The translations under genes were made by a program, and so were the position numbers. Shown piece by piece: positions 35,237 to 48,200 of a DNA stretch of 64,000 nucleotides (the stretch's first letter is position 1; each line of letters opens with the position of its first letter). Origin of the DNA: Onchidella celtica (taxonomy: Eukaryota > Mollusca > Gastropoda > Systellommatophora > Onchidiidae); NCBI GenBank assembly GCA_963931925.1, contig OZ007570.1, positions 71,828,421 to 71,892,420 on the forward strand, in the 5' to 3' direction. The notes under the pieces were generated by a model. It was given only the letters and a program-made list of their open reading frames with translations, was not told the DNA's origin and searched no databases.

Positions 35237-36400
35237 TGTCATGATTCGGATGTTGTTAAAACTCACGCAGAGAGTGAGTTGTTGTTGTTTTACCAGGGCC
35301 ATGAAAAATTGGCTGGTGGCCTTGAACGGTCCTCGCCAAATTATAGTTGGTGAGTAAATAAATGTAAAGTTAAACGGTTAGATTCACGCTTGTCGGTTTT
35401 AATGTTCGTGATTAATAAGTAATGGAGTAGGGGTGAAACAAGGTGGGGACAGTTGACATTGTTAAGTATGACTAGACAAGTTTTGGCACGTTAACTGGCT
35501 GGTAGAATAGTGCAGACGTATTACTACAATTAAAATGGTGGGAGGTTTCGACCTATGAGATAGCTGAACTAATTGGGCCAGCGGACTAGCACGCTGGGTA
35601 GTTAGATAGTATATAACATCGTGTAACGTTTAGATTAGGTGAATACAGGCGAGCAGAAGCATCGTGTCGTGAAGTATCTCCGGTCGACCAGTACCTGAAC
35701 TGTGTGCTTTGAAGACAAGAAGTCCTTGCTAACGGACTGACTGAGCTCTAGAAAGAAAGGTCTGAGTGGGCTGACCTTTGAAAGCCCACGCTGCGCTATT
35801 TTGATGTTCGCGCCTACCAGTAGGCGTGAGCAATGGTAATATATTTTATTTGTTCAAGCATAATTAGAGATCGGAGATAGAGAGAGAACTACAGCCTCAT
35901 AGGAAGACTAAGGAAACCCCAGCTGGCACTCGACCACGAGTGTCCTGTATCATAGATCTATTGCCATAGTATGATTGGAATAATATAGCACATTGTTGAT
36001 GAATTGAATAGTGATTGTGCATAAAATATAGTCTTTTGGCAACTGCTTAAATTACCTACAAGCCGAAGAGTGCTTCTGTAGGCTTTGAACGTACTGGGCT
36101 CTCCTAACATTTAAGCCCATATGATTTATGGAGAGTTTGCCTGGCGACTGGCCAGTGGCGACTCAACTGTCACTTTAAATTGATATCTAGTTTCGTATAA
36201 TATACCTATTTGCTATTGATTGCAGTACCTCCATAGTTACATGAATATCATTGGTTAAGTTATTAATTAGAGTTTTTTTTGGGTTGACATATATACGCTC
36301 TAGTTATTTAATACTTTTCTTGTGTGGTTGTGTCCGAGTGTGAGTTAGCTGCCTCTCGTGCAGTCGTAACATCCCCAAGACCCTAACTCTGCTCGTGACA
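35237..36400 (+). repeat. Three-LTR element, LTR 3
   Basis: 1164 bp, few differences from LTR 2 by eye. Target copy TATGT follows. Confidence 0.88.
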
Positions 36401-36436
36401 TATGTATATAGATTATCGTTACTATTATTATCATTA

Positions 36437-38320
36437 CTAGCTGTTATACCCGTTCTACGAACGGCGGTGTGAAATATGCAAATTTATCACACGAAACAGT
36501 ATTGTAAGCTACAATGTTATCAGATACCCTTCTATCGACAGAGGCATAAAATACGCAAAGTTATCACCTGAAGCAAACTGTATTACTATTGGTGTATACC
36601 TGCCGGAATGTTAACTGGTGTATACCTGCCGGAATGTTATCAACTGGTAGACCCGTATGTACGGACAGGGGCATAAAATACACAAAGTTATCACCTGAAA
36701 CAAACATTATTAGTGTATACATGCCGCAATATTATCACCTGAAAAAAGAAACTGAGTAATATAATCTGCATATTATATCCTGTATAGAATTTTCATAAGT
36801 TCTATGAACAGTGTTATTACGGAACTGGAAAAAAATGTTAACCATTGATTAGTCACAACAGCGAGAAATAAAAAACTAAAAAAAACTTAAGAACATTTTC
36901 CTTACTTGTCAGTTTCCTTTTCCCCCATCTTCAGTATCTTGAACCTTCTAGTTGTGGAGGATCTCTGGAGACACAACATTATCCACATGAATTTGTCCTT
37001 GAACTTGTACACAGATTTTGAGATTTTTTCGAGAACCCACTCGACTCATAGCAACATAGAGTTGTCCGTGGCTAAAAAATTGGCAAGACATACAGATGCC
37101 AACTGTGCGGATTGTCTGCTCTTGCGCTTTGTTGGCAGTCATCGCGAAGGCTGGACGTAACATCAAGGTTTGCAGTGTTTTCATTAGGCAGAATAACAGC
37201 GACTTCACTTGTAGCAGGAAGATTGTAAGTTCGTGAATGAGCAGACGAAGGGATTGAACTTTTGTTTGCAAACAGTACAATATTCACATCTTGTGTTGCT
37301 TGAATTTCAATAGCTGTTTTGAATGACTTAACATAATTGTTCACCTCATGTAAACATTGTTGTAAGTTTAGAAGCACATCATCCTGCAACTGGTTGTTAT
37401 GTTGAAGTCAAGAAGTTAGCTGTGTGTCACTGTCGTGAAAATAAATCTGTGCAAACTTCGGGTCCTGGTCAGTTGGGGGTAGAAGAGCACCGAGTCTATG
37501 GCAAAGTTTTCCTTGTACTGTAAACGTCGGATTAAAGCCCGGTTGACTGACTTCCTCACAGCCGATTGAAGCCAATGCCAGTGCATTATTGTACCCTCTT
37601 ATATTTGCGAGAACTGTTGATGAATTATCATAATACTGTCTTAGTTGTGGTGGTGGAGGTGGAGGGTGTGGTAATTTCACCTTACCGCTTTGACAGCAAG
37701 TCGTTTTTGATTCCGATATCCATCGTAAAGCACCACAAAAATTATATGTCACAGACAGAGTCCCACACGATTGTTTCTGACCAACACTGTCGTCAAGTAG
37801 ATCTATGTCCAATAAGGCAATGCCTTTTTTCGGCAATGTGGATCTGGGAGTGGTATGTCTGCCTCTAGGGGGTCTGCCTCGGCCTCGGGCCTGTGGTGTT
37901 GGTAAGTGACTACTGTCACTGGTGCGAGTGGTAAGTGGTGAAGAATTGTATCAACAACCGTTGTTACCGTTAGAGTTAGATCTAAAAAACGGTTGCCATC
38001 TTCGAGGGGATCAAGATTTTCAGGTCCATACAGAGTTCTATTCTCATTATCTTCAATCTCTTCTTCTAGATCTAGATCTACTTCTACGCAATCTACGTCT
38101 ACAACATTTGTACGTTCTCGATAGACCCTAACACGCTGTGAAATATTTTCCCTTGTCCTAACATTTGAGCTCGATCTGCGTGTAAAACTGATCTTTTTCT
38201 TTGGGAGCATGACTGCATTATGAGAAAATCTAGATCTATCACTACAACTGCAACTAATTCTAACAACCAACCCTATTGGAGCAATAAAACTGCAACTAAT
38301 TCTATCAACTAACCACAACA
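36437..38320 (-). mobile_element. Helitron remnant with intact 3' end
   Basis: On the minus strand the left edge reads CCGTTC-gta-GAACGG, ten bases, then CTAG followed by T, the classic Helitron 3' terminus (hairpin, CTRR, T flank). Inside, minus-strand fragments include RPAFAMTANKAQEQTI and FSHGQLYVAMSRVGSRKNL (end of the Pif1-like helicase, 36948-37280), and SFKTAIEIQATQDVNIVLF with RTYNLPATSEVAVILPNE (37072-37389). CGALRWISESKTTCCQSGKV and HRLGALLPPTDQDPKFAQIY (37408-37836) come from the Helitron-like N-terminal domain. The Rep nuclease and most of the helicase are missing, so it is internally deleted and in several frames. The 5' end (TC) was not found and lies somewhere right of 38.3 kb. 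Confidence 0.8.
36446..36745 (-). repeat. Helitron 3' subterminal repeats
   Basis: The end module (hairpin-like 'acccgttctacgaacgg' plus 'caaatttatcac') recurs as 'acccttctatcgacag' with 'gcaaagttatcacctgaa' (36526-36575) and 'acccgtatgtacggacag' with 'acaaagttatcacctgaa' (36650-36700). 'tatacctgccggaatgtta' also stands twice in direct succession near 36594-36640. Confidence 0.7.
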
Positions 38321-39180
38321 GCTTCTACAACTGTACTAAAAAAAAAAATGGCCGACCGAGTGAAACTTGAAAGTGGTCGTTTCGTTTCTATCACATCGTG
38401 GTCCAGTTTTTAAGTTCCCTATCAAACCCTTAAAAATACAAATGGCTATCGGCGGCCGGCTCTCTTTCTCCATATATTTCTTGTTCCAGCGTGAATCAAA
38501 CATGTTCTTTTAACAGTCGTAGAAAAATACAAAAATGTATGCATGCACCTCTTTTCATGGATTTGTGAATGTATGTGAAGTGCGAGTTTTTTTGGTTGCC
38601 GGCCCTATGAGTCTATAAGCGTTACACTTTTTAAAATTTTTTTTTAGTAATAGTAGGATTATAACTTTTTTTTTCACATTTTTTCTCTAGTTCAGACCTT
38701 CTGATGCAGTCATTAGGTAAACAACGTCGCTGGAAATACGACATTCTGGTTTGCAAAGCACTTTATTCTTTATCCTTTAAATATTGAAAAGGGCAATGAT
38801 CACAAAAATAGATCACTGGGTTTGTTTAATAAAACAGGAACAATTTGGAATCAGGAATGTTTCGTTGTAGTTTTGTTTTATTGCTTGAAGATGTGTGTGT
38901 GTGGATAAATTTGTTATGTATTATATTGCCTCCAAATTCTTTAAATATCCGTGAACACGAAATTGTATAAATATCTCTGTAAATCGTTGGATTAGGAAAC
39001 AAAAATTAGATCAGTAGACCAAATTTTATGTGATCTTGAAACAATAGGAGGTTTTTTTTACCAATTTGCAAGCAATTTGACTACTCTGTAAGGAAATAAA
39101 AATAAATAAATAAATGAATGTAAAAAACGTGTTAATGGTGTTCCTTTTGACAAATATAATAATTTTTTTTTAATCAACAG
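38321..39180. other. Unassigned
   Basis: May hold the 5' part of the Helitron. An acidic N-terminal-like frame on the minus strand (37803-38318) ends near its left edge. Otherwise AT-rich with T runs and nothing recognised. Confidence 0.4.
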
Positions 39181-39229
39181 TTGTCGATTTCTATTCAGAT
39201 GGTGAGCTTATTTCTACTCAGATCTCTCT

Positions 39230-39237
39230 TACTCTCT

Positions 39238-39304
<67 letters not shown>

Positions 39305-39350
39305 ATCTATCTAGCTATCTATTTCTATTCAGATCTCTCTTACTCTCTTA

Positions 39351-39425
<75 letters not shown>

Positions 39426-39462
39426 ATCTATCTATCTCTCCCCCTCTCTCTCTCTCTCTGTT
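39230..39462. repeat. (CT)n and (TATC)n microsatellites
   Basis: Two (CT)n blocks (39241-39276 and 39354-39406) alternate with (TATC)n, duplicated as a unit around 'atttctattcagatctctct'. Confidence 0.95.
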
Positions 39463-39475
39463 TCTTCCTCTCCAT

Positions 39476-39580
39476 AAATAGATAGATCGATAAACAAACA
39501 GACAGACGGGCGGGCGGGCGGACGGACGGAACGACCGACCGATAAACGGACAGACAGAAAGACAGTCAGACAAACAGATT
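39476..39580. repeat. Mixed tetranucleotide tract
   Basis: GATA, CAGA, GGGC and GGAC-type tetranucleotides in succession ('gggcgggcgggcggacggac'). Confidence 0.85.
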
Positions 39581-40214
39581 TGATCATTTATTCTTTGAAA
39601 AGGTCCGAATTAAATAACCCGTTGTGGACTCCAGAAAACTTCCACTGTTTGGTTGTTGAAACAGTAAAACAAAAAAGTTTCATCTCGGACATCAAATGTC
39701 AGCTATGACACCTCACCCTATTACAGGTTCATCCACCTGGAGGCTGCAAATGAAAATATTTAGGTCAATCTAAACAACAGATAAATAATACTGCACTTAT
39801 CATATCTATTATATATTTCAGTAACTTGCAACCTTTGGCATGACTAACTGACCAAATTATACACTCTTCAGGCCTTAACTTTGGCAGGAAGGTGGCAATT
39901 GAGATAAGGAAGATGATGGCTATAATTAAAAGTTGTTTACTTCAAGCATGTATTTTTAAAAAATAACAATGTTTATTGCTATATAACATCTGTATTTTTG
40001 CATGTCTGTTTCATAATATTATAATTATAGTACCGTGCATCTCATAAGAAAGTAACCGTATCAAGCGTTCAGTTTGGTGCGTAGTGTTCTGGTGCGCATG
40101 AGTTCTGAAGATAGACTAGTATCATATAATAGGCAGCCTACAAACCAAACTCCAGTGCCCAAAATATGGGTTTATGTGGTTCATATACAGAATGGCAAGG
40201 TTTTCTTGGAGACT

Positions 40215-42880
40215 CACTGGGCTAAGGTAAAAGGAGTATTTACATCGACATGTCAGGATGTTCTTTGGGAAAAGAAAGTGGAACACAAGGAATGGATCAG
40301 TCAAAAATCACTGAACTTGATAAGGATAAGAAGAGACCTAAAAGAACAGGTAAATGCAAGTCGTACAAGAAGCTCAAGAGTTGGTAACCAGGAAGAGTAC
40401 CGGGCATCAGCTAAAGAGGTCAAAAAATCAATTAAAAAAGGCAAAGAGGAGTTCATAGGAATGTTAGCAGAGAAAGCAGAGAAGGCAGAAACAGGAGGAC
40501 ATATGAGGATCCTCTACCAGACTACAAAGACTCTTGCTGGAAAATATGGAAAACCTGAAGTTCCTGTCAAGGATTACAGCAGGAAGGCTATTTTTGGAAA
40601 GGAAGCTCAGGCAAAAAGATGGATAGAACATTTTAACAGCCTCTTGAACAGACCTCCACCGAGCAACCCACCCGACATTCTACCCGCAAGAAATGATTTA
40701 CCGATCAGTTGCGACCCTCCGACTAAAGCAGAGATTAATGATGCCATAAAGCAGTTAAATCGAGGCAAGGCAGCTGGACCACATCAGATCCCACCAGAGG
40801 CGCTGAAGGCAGATGCTGCTGGGGCTGCAGAGGGTCTGCACTCACTATTCTCGAGGATTTGGATCGGAGGCAAGTTTCCAAAGGACTGGAAGGAAGGACA
40901 CCTCGTGAAGCTTCCAAAAAAAAGGGGACCTCAGCAACTGTAGTAACTACAGAGGAATCACACTTCTCTCCATCCCAGGAAAGGTTTTCAATCGGATTAT
41001 TCTCAAGCGAATACAGAATGCAACAGACCCAAAACTTCGTGAGGAGCAAGCTGGTTTCAGGAGTAATCGATCAACCACCGACCAGATCGCCACGCTGAGA
41101 ATCATAGTAGAGCAGTCGCTAGAGTGGAACTCCCAACTGATAGTGAACTTCCTTGACTACGAGAAGGCCTTTGATAGCGTCGATAGAGAAACACTGTGGA
41201 GAATATTGAGACATTATGGAATCCCAGAGAAGATGGTGAACCTTATCAAGAGCATGTACGACGGGACAAGTTGCAGAGTCGTACACGATGGCGAGCTTAC
41301 TGACAGCTTTGATATCAAGACTCGTGTTAGGCAGGGTTGTTTGCTGTCCCCATTTCTGTTTGTCCTGGTGATTGATTGGCTTATGAAAGAAACCACCAGT
41401 GGAGGAAGAAATGGCATACAATGGACCCCATGGACACAGCTGGACGATCTAGATTTTGCAGATGACTTGGCACTATTGTCGCACACACACGACCAGATGC
41501 AAGCAAAGACTACAGCTCTAAACAAAATTTCAGAATCTATTGGATTGAGGATACATCCTGCGAAGTCGAAGGTCCTAAAAATTGTTGCACCCCCAAGCGC
41601 ACAAGTCAGAGTAGGAGATCAACCACTGGAAGATGTAAAGTCCTTCTGCTATCTTGGTAGTATCATTGTAGCATCTGCGGGCTACCCCTTGCCCTCCCCC
41701 GGTTTTGTTGTTGTGCTGGTGGCTGAGCATGTGTCCACTACTTTTTTCATTTTATTGTTGACAACCGCCAGAGTGTACTGTACTCCGTGACCTGACCTTC
41801 TTTTCTAGTGAGTAGTTTTTTTTCCTCGCTCGCTTGTTGTCAGGTGTTTTGACTCGTTCAGTAAATATTAGTATGTTCCCGAATATTCGATAACGTTGTG
41901 GATACGAATGTTTACGCCAGATTTGGCCTTGAGTGATGTAACCTGATGACGTATTGATGCGTGATTGGTTAGTTTGTGCGAGGGCAAAGGTAACGTTTAT
42001 TTCGGGAACTTTCTGTAGGAATATTTATATATATAGACCTGTGTGAGTGGTTGGTCGGTGAGTAAGTGAGTTTCCTTTTGTGTGGCGTAGATATTTAGTT
42101 TCGCTGGTGTCTTCCTAGTAATTTATTGTTCACTATACAGTTATTAAACTTTAGTATTATTTAATCTATCGTCGGATCTCGTGTTTATTTATTTTTCAGC
42201 TGTAATAGTTTCGTTTTCTAAAGGGTTGTAGTTAGATCAACTAACTCCCCCCTACTATAACGTGCTAGAACAACCTCAGCTGTTACAATCATTGACAATA
42301 AGGGAGGAACAGAGGCAGAAGTCAAAGCAGGAATTGGAAAGGCACAGGCAGCTTTCACGTCCTTAAGCAAGATTTGAGAACCAAGGATATATCTCTAAAA
42401 ACAATGCTGAGGATATTCAACTCGAACGTGAAGTCAGTCCTGTTGTATGGATGTGAGACTTGGAATGCCTCTCAGGCCTGCATAAAGAGAATCCAAGTTT
42501 TCATCAACAGATGTTTGAGGAAGCTACTTAAGATCAGATGGACAGACAAGGTCAGCAATGAAATTGTATGGAAAAGAACAAGACAGAGCCCAGTCAGAGA
42601 GGAAATTGGTAGGAGGCGATGGAGATGGATCGGCCACACTCTCAGGAGGCCAGAAAACAGCATCACGAAGAAGGTATTGGATTGGAATCCCCAGGGCAAG
42701 AGATCAAGAGGAAGGCCGCGCGGAACGTGGAGAAGAGCCAGAGAAAATGATGTGCAACGAAGCGGAAAGACTTGGATTAATGTAAAGAGGCTGGCCCATG
42801 ATAGAGAGGGATGGAAAGTGTTTGTTGGTGGCCTATACCCTGATCCAGGGTGAGAAAGGCAATGATGATGATGATGAAGG
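40215..42880 (+). mobile_element. RTE-like LINE, 5'-truncated, split by a solo LTR
   Basis: It begins without an endonuclease at VFTSTCQDVLWEKKVEHKEW. It continues through the thumb-proximal linker (KAAGPHQIPPEALK, FPKDWKEGHLVKLPKK) and RT blocks NFLDYEKAFDSVDRETLW, RQGCLLSPFLF and DLDFADDLALLS (catalytic FADD near 41450). The C-terminal region has LLYGCETW and GHTLRRPENSITKKVLDWNP, ending DREGWKVFVGGLYPDPG at 42853. A (GAT)n tail near 42864-42878 marks the 3' end. A run of A near 40913-40922 shifts the frame once. A 621-bp solo LTR interrupts it at 41667-42287, and the reading frame picks up again after the target copy. The clade is judged from motif wording only. Confidence 0.85.
41667..42287 (+). 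mobile_element. Solo LTR nested in the LINE
   Basis: 621 bp, TGTAGCATCTG...GCTGTTACA, flanked by ATCAT at 41662-41666 and 42288-42292. It carries a TATA-like stretch (about 42023-42037) and is the same family, in the other orientation, as 56683-57244. Confidence 0.9.
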
Positions 42881-44600
42881 TTTTCTTCCGAGACAGTTGT
42901 ACTAACCACTTCACTTTGAACATTCTTGTTCTGTCTAGTTCCTTTCATCATCTTGTTATCAACATCTACTATCATTGTTTTTACAAGACCAAGGAAAATT
43001 TCTCATATGAGATTCTCATTCCATAGTAATTACAGTTAAAATTCTGTGCTGAGAAACGTCCCATGACAAAAAGAAAACACTACAGGTCTCCAAATCTAAA
43101 GATTAAATAAGATTAGGTGAAATCCTGGTATAAAAAGCCTGTCTGAGTGTCACATATAACGTGTTTTCGGAACTTTTTTCTGTAGTCATTTCTTTTCTTC
43201 ACTCAGTGAAATCGATCTCATTTTCTAAAAAAATCACTTCTATTTTTATTGTGGGCACTTCTATTTGAGCGTATTTTGGACGCTCATCAAACAGAGAAAA
43301 CACACTTTATGGGAAAGGCCTTTGAAACGTTTTTATAGCACGCTGATAGCCGATATTTCGAAGTAAGCGATACTCTGTCCTAATATAATATAATTACAAT
43401 GGTTATCATTATTATTCATTACAAAGTGCCATGGAATCCTTTAATTATGCACAGTTACTGCAATAAAGAATGGGACAAAAAGTGAAAAGAGACTCAAATT
43501 AGATGGACATTACAATGTGGCATGGCAATCAGGAATGGAACCTAGGCTCTTCTCTTTTTGCTGGTTGAAATCTCTTCCCATCAAGCGATACCACCGTTGT
43601 ATGAAATTGTCATCAGAGGCGAATGGACTCAGTATTGCAAGAAGTCATTATCTTCAACTAAACGGGTGACCACAATGTGGGGATGTTAATTCAGTCCCGC
43701 CCTGACCATCCTGTCTTATATAGTATTTTTTTCTAATTAATTTATTCTTAATTTTTTTTAAAAAGTCAAACAGAGAAAACCCTCAAGTGTGTTCATTGTT
43801 CAGCAGTGACTAATAATGTAAAATACTGCGTTCCCCTAACAACATCCTGTATTAATAATTATATATTAGCAAGAAAGGGAGTTGTATCAGCACAACAATG
43901 CTAATTGTGTCAGTTTTAACGCCCTACCTCCAAGTGAATCATAACTATTGATCGTCTACTGCTGTAGATCATTGATAGACGAGGAGAGGCACTAGCGACA
44001 ATTAAATAAACAGCCGTTTTGTATTTATTTATTGGTTTTCTTAAATTGCTTGACCTGATGACATTTCTTTACCCGGAGATGGACCTAAGATCCCAAAGCT
44101 TTGTTTCGTCTTTCTTTCCCAATATTTTTAAAATTCATTTTACGGTTATTTATTGTTCGTTTCTAAACGGGGCTCAGCAACATACACATGTTTGACATGT
44201 TTCAACTTAATATGGCTAAATCTGTTTGTGTGGAAGGCTGACCAGAATAGATAGGTCAGGTAAGGCCTAAGTAAAGGAGATTTCTTTCTGTTAGAACCAT
44301 GTATCAGTCTAATGGGCTTCCAAAAATCTCTGTTCGGTGATATGGCACTTGACGTTTTCCAGAGGAACTAATTATGGGTATACGAGTTGTTTATTTGTTG
44401 TTGAAAAAATGTCAGATTCCTGCGCCACGTTAAATAGGAACAGATTTTGTTAAGAGTAATGGTTGCCTGTAATACTGGTGCCAGGAACTGGACAGAACTT
44501 AGGTTGGTCTACATTTAGGGTCACGCTAGTTTAATTTTGAATTTTCTTTAAGTATTTGGATTTGATTGTTCGAAATGTATCGACAGATCTGAGCAAGGTC
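42881..44600. other. No recognisable gene
   Basis: AT-rich sequence downstream of the lectin gene. No domain, long frame or clear repeat seen. Confidence 0.5.
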
Positions 44601-44626
44601 ATACAAATAACGTGTGCTCAGGGCGT

Positions 44627-44632
44627 TTTATT
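44627..44632 (-). terminator. Lectin poly(A) signal AATAAA
   Basis: AATAAA on the minus strand, 32 bases past the stop codon of the lectin last exon. Confidence 0.75.
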
Positions 44633-44663
44633 GACCTCGCCATAAGTCCTGCTTGGCGCTGTA

Positions 44664-44779
44664 TTAAAAGGCTGAGGTCACAACTTGCCTGAGTTCACAG
44701 ATGAAGCTGTGCTGTGAACTGCATTGATTATCAGCCCATTTGTAGCTTGAGCCTGGATAGAGATGTAGGCAGTCCTGAC
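44664..44779 (-). CDS. Lectin last exon
   Basis: Acceptor 'aatctgcag', phase 1 in. It encodes GQDCLHLYPGSSYKWADNQC then SSQHSFICELRQVVTSAF and stop. It supplies the last three CRD cysteines and the WND-like WAD motif. Confidence 0.85.
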
Positions 44780-45185
44780 CTGCAGATTGATATGGGAGGA
44801 TGGCTGATTTATTCCCACAGCTCTTACTTAAAACAAAGTGATATAAAATTACAGGAATCTTGGGATAGACAGAACGACGAAATGAAAGGAAACACAAAAA
44901 AATAGGGGGGGGGGGTGAAGAGGTGGAATCTAAGAAGACAGAAGAGTGAAATGTCCCCTCCGGTACCGATGACACATACAAATCATATCATAAAGCAAGT
45001 AAGGCCCCCCAAAAGGCTTTTTAACGGCTGAGCTTTAAATTCTACAAAGTGTCAGATTAATAATAATAATAATAAATTACATTTGTGTGGCGCATTTCCA
45101 TTAACAATGCTCAATGCGCCTAACATGACTCTCTCTTCCTCTTTCACTCTCTCCCCCTTCTCTTATCTCTCTCTTTCTCTCTCTG

Positions 45186-45231
<46 letters not shown>

Positions 45232-45235
45232 GCTC

Positions 45236-45286
<51 letters not shown>

Positions 45287-48200
45287 CTTTCTCTCCCTCA
45301 CTCTTACCCCGACTCTGTCATTCATGACGAACTCTCTCTTTTTCTACCACCTATTGGAAACACTGAGAATAGATGATGTTTTAGCTGCGTTTAAAAATCT
45401 CCAAATTAGATGATTCGCGAACAGCTTTTTGAAGTTTGTTCCATAAAACTGGGCCGAAATGTGTAAATGAACGTTCACCAAATGATTTATAGTTCTTAGC
45501 TGGAACACACAGAATTGTTTTATCATTAGAAGATTGTAAGGCTCTTGGTGGGCAGTAGAGATGTAGACAATTTGTTAAATAGCTGGGCGCACTCTGGTTT
45601 AAACATTTGTTACATATGACAGCAGTTTTATACTCAATTCTTTGCATAATTGGAAGCCCATGCAGCTCTTTCAATATAGGGGTGACATGTTTGCGCCTAC
45701 TCTGCTTGACTATTACTTTAGCTGCGGTGTTCTGGATTACCTGGATGGTATTGATCTTATCAGCTGTCAGACCTGCCAGAATGGAATTGCAATAGTCCAG
45801 TCTTGATAGAATGAGGCGTATGATCATTGTCTTTGTTATATCATTAGTTAGAAAATGTCTAATTCGACTGATTGTTTTAAGCTGAAATCTTACACCTTTT
45901 CAGAGATGGTCAATTTGAGAGGTCATAGTTTCAAGGAGAGGTTCAGTTTCAAGGATGACTGATTATGATGGCTATTTATTGAAATTTGAACAGTTTTAGG
46001 TCCTCTCAAAATTCGTGAATTAGAGCTTAGCATGACCACGATTTTTTCGTTCAATTTAAGTTTGTTACAATCCATCCACATTTTTATCTCAGCCAGACAT
46101 GCATCTGTTGTTTCTGTTATGACAGATAATTGACCAACGCAATTTTGTAAATTTGGCTATCGTCAGCATGGAAGTGATAGCGCATATCGTACTTGTTCAA
46201 TACTTCAGCAAAAGGCTGTGTATACAACGTAAAGATACAGGGCCGAGGACGGAGCCCTCCGGCACCCCACACAGGAGATTTACAGTATCTGAGCATTCAC
46301 TTCCAATTTTAACATATTGACGCCTAGTTCGCAAATATGACTCAAACCCTTCCAGCGTAACACCCCGAATTCCAAAAGTGACTTCCAGCCTGTCAATCAA
46401 AATGCTGTGTCCTATTGTGTCGAATGCCGCAGAAAGATCTAGAAGTGTAAGAAGGCAAATATTCCTTTCATCAATACCGTCCAAAAAGGTCCGAAACTAC
46501 TTTCAGTATATGAGTGGCCTTGTAGGCTGATTGGTATTCTTCATTCAAACCGTTATCACTTACATGGCATAAAAGCCTTTTGAGTACAATTTTGTACGCA
46601 CATAAAGCCTTGAAGGTGTGTCACAAATCCCAGACTGGGAGATGTAATAAGTTATGACAGGACAACAATCACGAACAAACAAGTTAACACTTAACAGAAC
46701 AATCCATCAGACTCACACATTTATTAAACATAATTATACATATAATAGCGCAATTACATACATTATATCATTGAAATGAACTGCCGTACAACGGCCTTAT
46801 TCTCACACACACGCTCCCTCGGATCCACAATCCGGTAGTTACTCCTAAGGGCACTTCGGCCTCAGCCTCTCCCCTCAGGGTCTTAATAGTACATTAATGA
46901 TTCACTGGCACCGCAGTCTCTCAATATCCCCTCCCTATTGTCATACACCTTAGCACTCCCCTAGCACCTCCGCAGGGCAATAACACATTATTATTTCCAT
47001 AGCCATCAACATGGCAACAACATAATATCAGTTCACTAGCCTATCAACATGGCAACAATATAGTATCTCATTCACTCTCATATCTACGTCCCTGTCCGTG
47101 GCCTGACTGCCACGACTTTATGTGCCTCTACTGTCCTGCACTGACAGCCTCACTTCTGGCCTATGTGTGGCCTCCGGCCCTATGCTGGCCTATCTCCTGT
47201 GCTCATCGAGGTGGCTCTGCGGCCCGTCCCCGACACCAGTCATAACTGGAAAGACTCTCACTAGTCTTCTCGACTGCTTCCTTTTATCTCTGCCCGATGG
47301 GCTATTATTCACAGATCCGCTCCCTAGGACCTTCTAACTTGCAGTGATAGTTATACAGCGCTTTCGCCTCCTTCAGACTCCGCCCCACTACTCACAACAG
47401 CACGCTTAACTTGCTGTCTACTGTGAGCCTTTCTTACTCTACACCCGCTCTGTAGCAATCCCCTTAATTGCAGTCACTCCACTCGTGACATCATCCCCCA
47501 CCCCAAAAAAATTAATGCAATTAATTTGAAATCGCATCAAGATGACTGTCAACGAGTGAGCGTGAGCAATACCTACACTAGAAAAATGACCTAGCAGTTC
47601 CCCTAGTATATAAAATACCGAAATCAGGGGAAAATATGGGGATCAATATGGCCTGCAATATGCATATATGTGTCACATCATGAATAGCTAACTAAACACA
47701 ATATCTAATACAGAATCAAAAACCACTCAACCTATCAACCATTCTTCATATCATATTTATAATGTCAATATTTTAAAGTCGACTCATTCACACAGATCCT
47801 GTCAATGTTCCTGTCCTCCGATGTATAAGCTCCTGAAATCTTCCCCTAGGCTCGACTAAGGTAGTCGGCGATATGATTGCTGGTTCCTGGAATTGGTTGA
47901 ATAACGAAGGTATACGGCTGCAAAGCCAATGCCCATCTAGACAAGCGTGGGCTGGACGAACGATTCTTCCACAAAAATGTCAGCGGCTTGTGGTCTGTCT
48001 GGATACAAAATTCTCGTCCCATGAGATAACGTCCTAGTTTCTGGACGGACCAGACAATGGCAAGACACTCACGCTCTATCACAGAATACTTTCTTTCTCT
48101 CTGCAATAACTTCCTACTGACATAACATACAGGATGGAGACATTCGTTCTTCTCCTGTAGGAGACAAGCGCCGACACCAGAGTCCGACGCATCCGTTCCG

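Larger units (their letters stand above)
28964..36400 (+). mobile_element. Three-LTR tandem element, non-autonomous
   Basis: Three LTRs of one family in the same orientation (28964-30174, 31474-32637, 35237-36400) separated by internal segments of about 1.3 kb and 2.6 kb. TATGT stands immediately left (28959-28963) and right (36401-36405) of the whole array, while the middle LTR is flanked by internal sequence only. One insertion therefore underlies the array, which was later rearranged by recombination. Each LTR begins TGTCATGATTCGG and ends CTCGTGACA. A purine tract GGGGTGGGGGATG precedes the second and third LTR, and TCTGGAGGGGACCCC follows the first and second as the likely primer region. 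No gag or pol is present. An 83-codon frame (30883-31134 and 34644-34895) is kept in both internal segments. Confidence 0.88.

Noticed and set aside
39181-39426. Leu/Ser-rich protein
   Set aside because: Translation of (CT)n and (TATC)n.
44714-44905. Plus-strand 63-codon frame
   Set aside because: Antisense to the lectin last exon.
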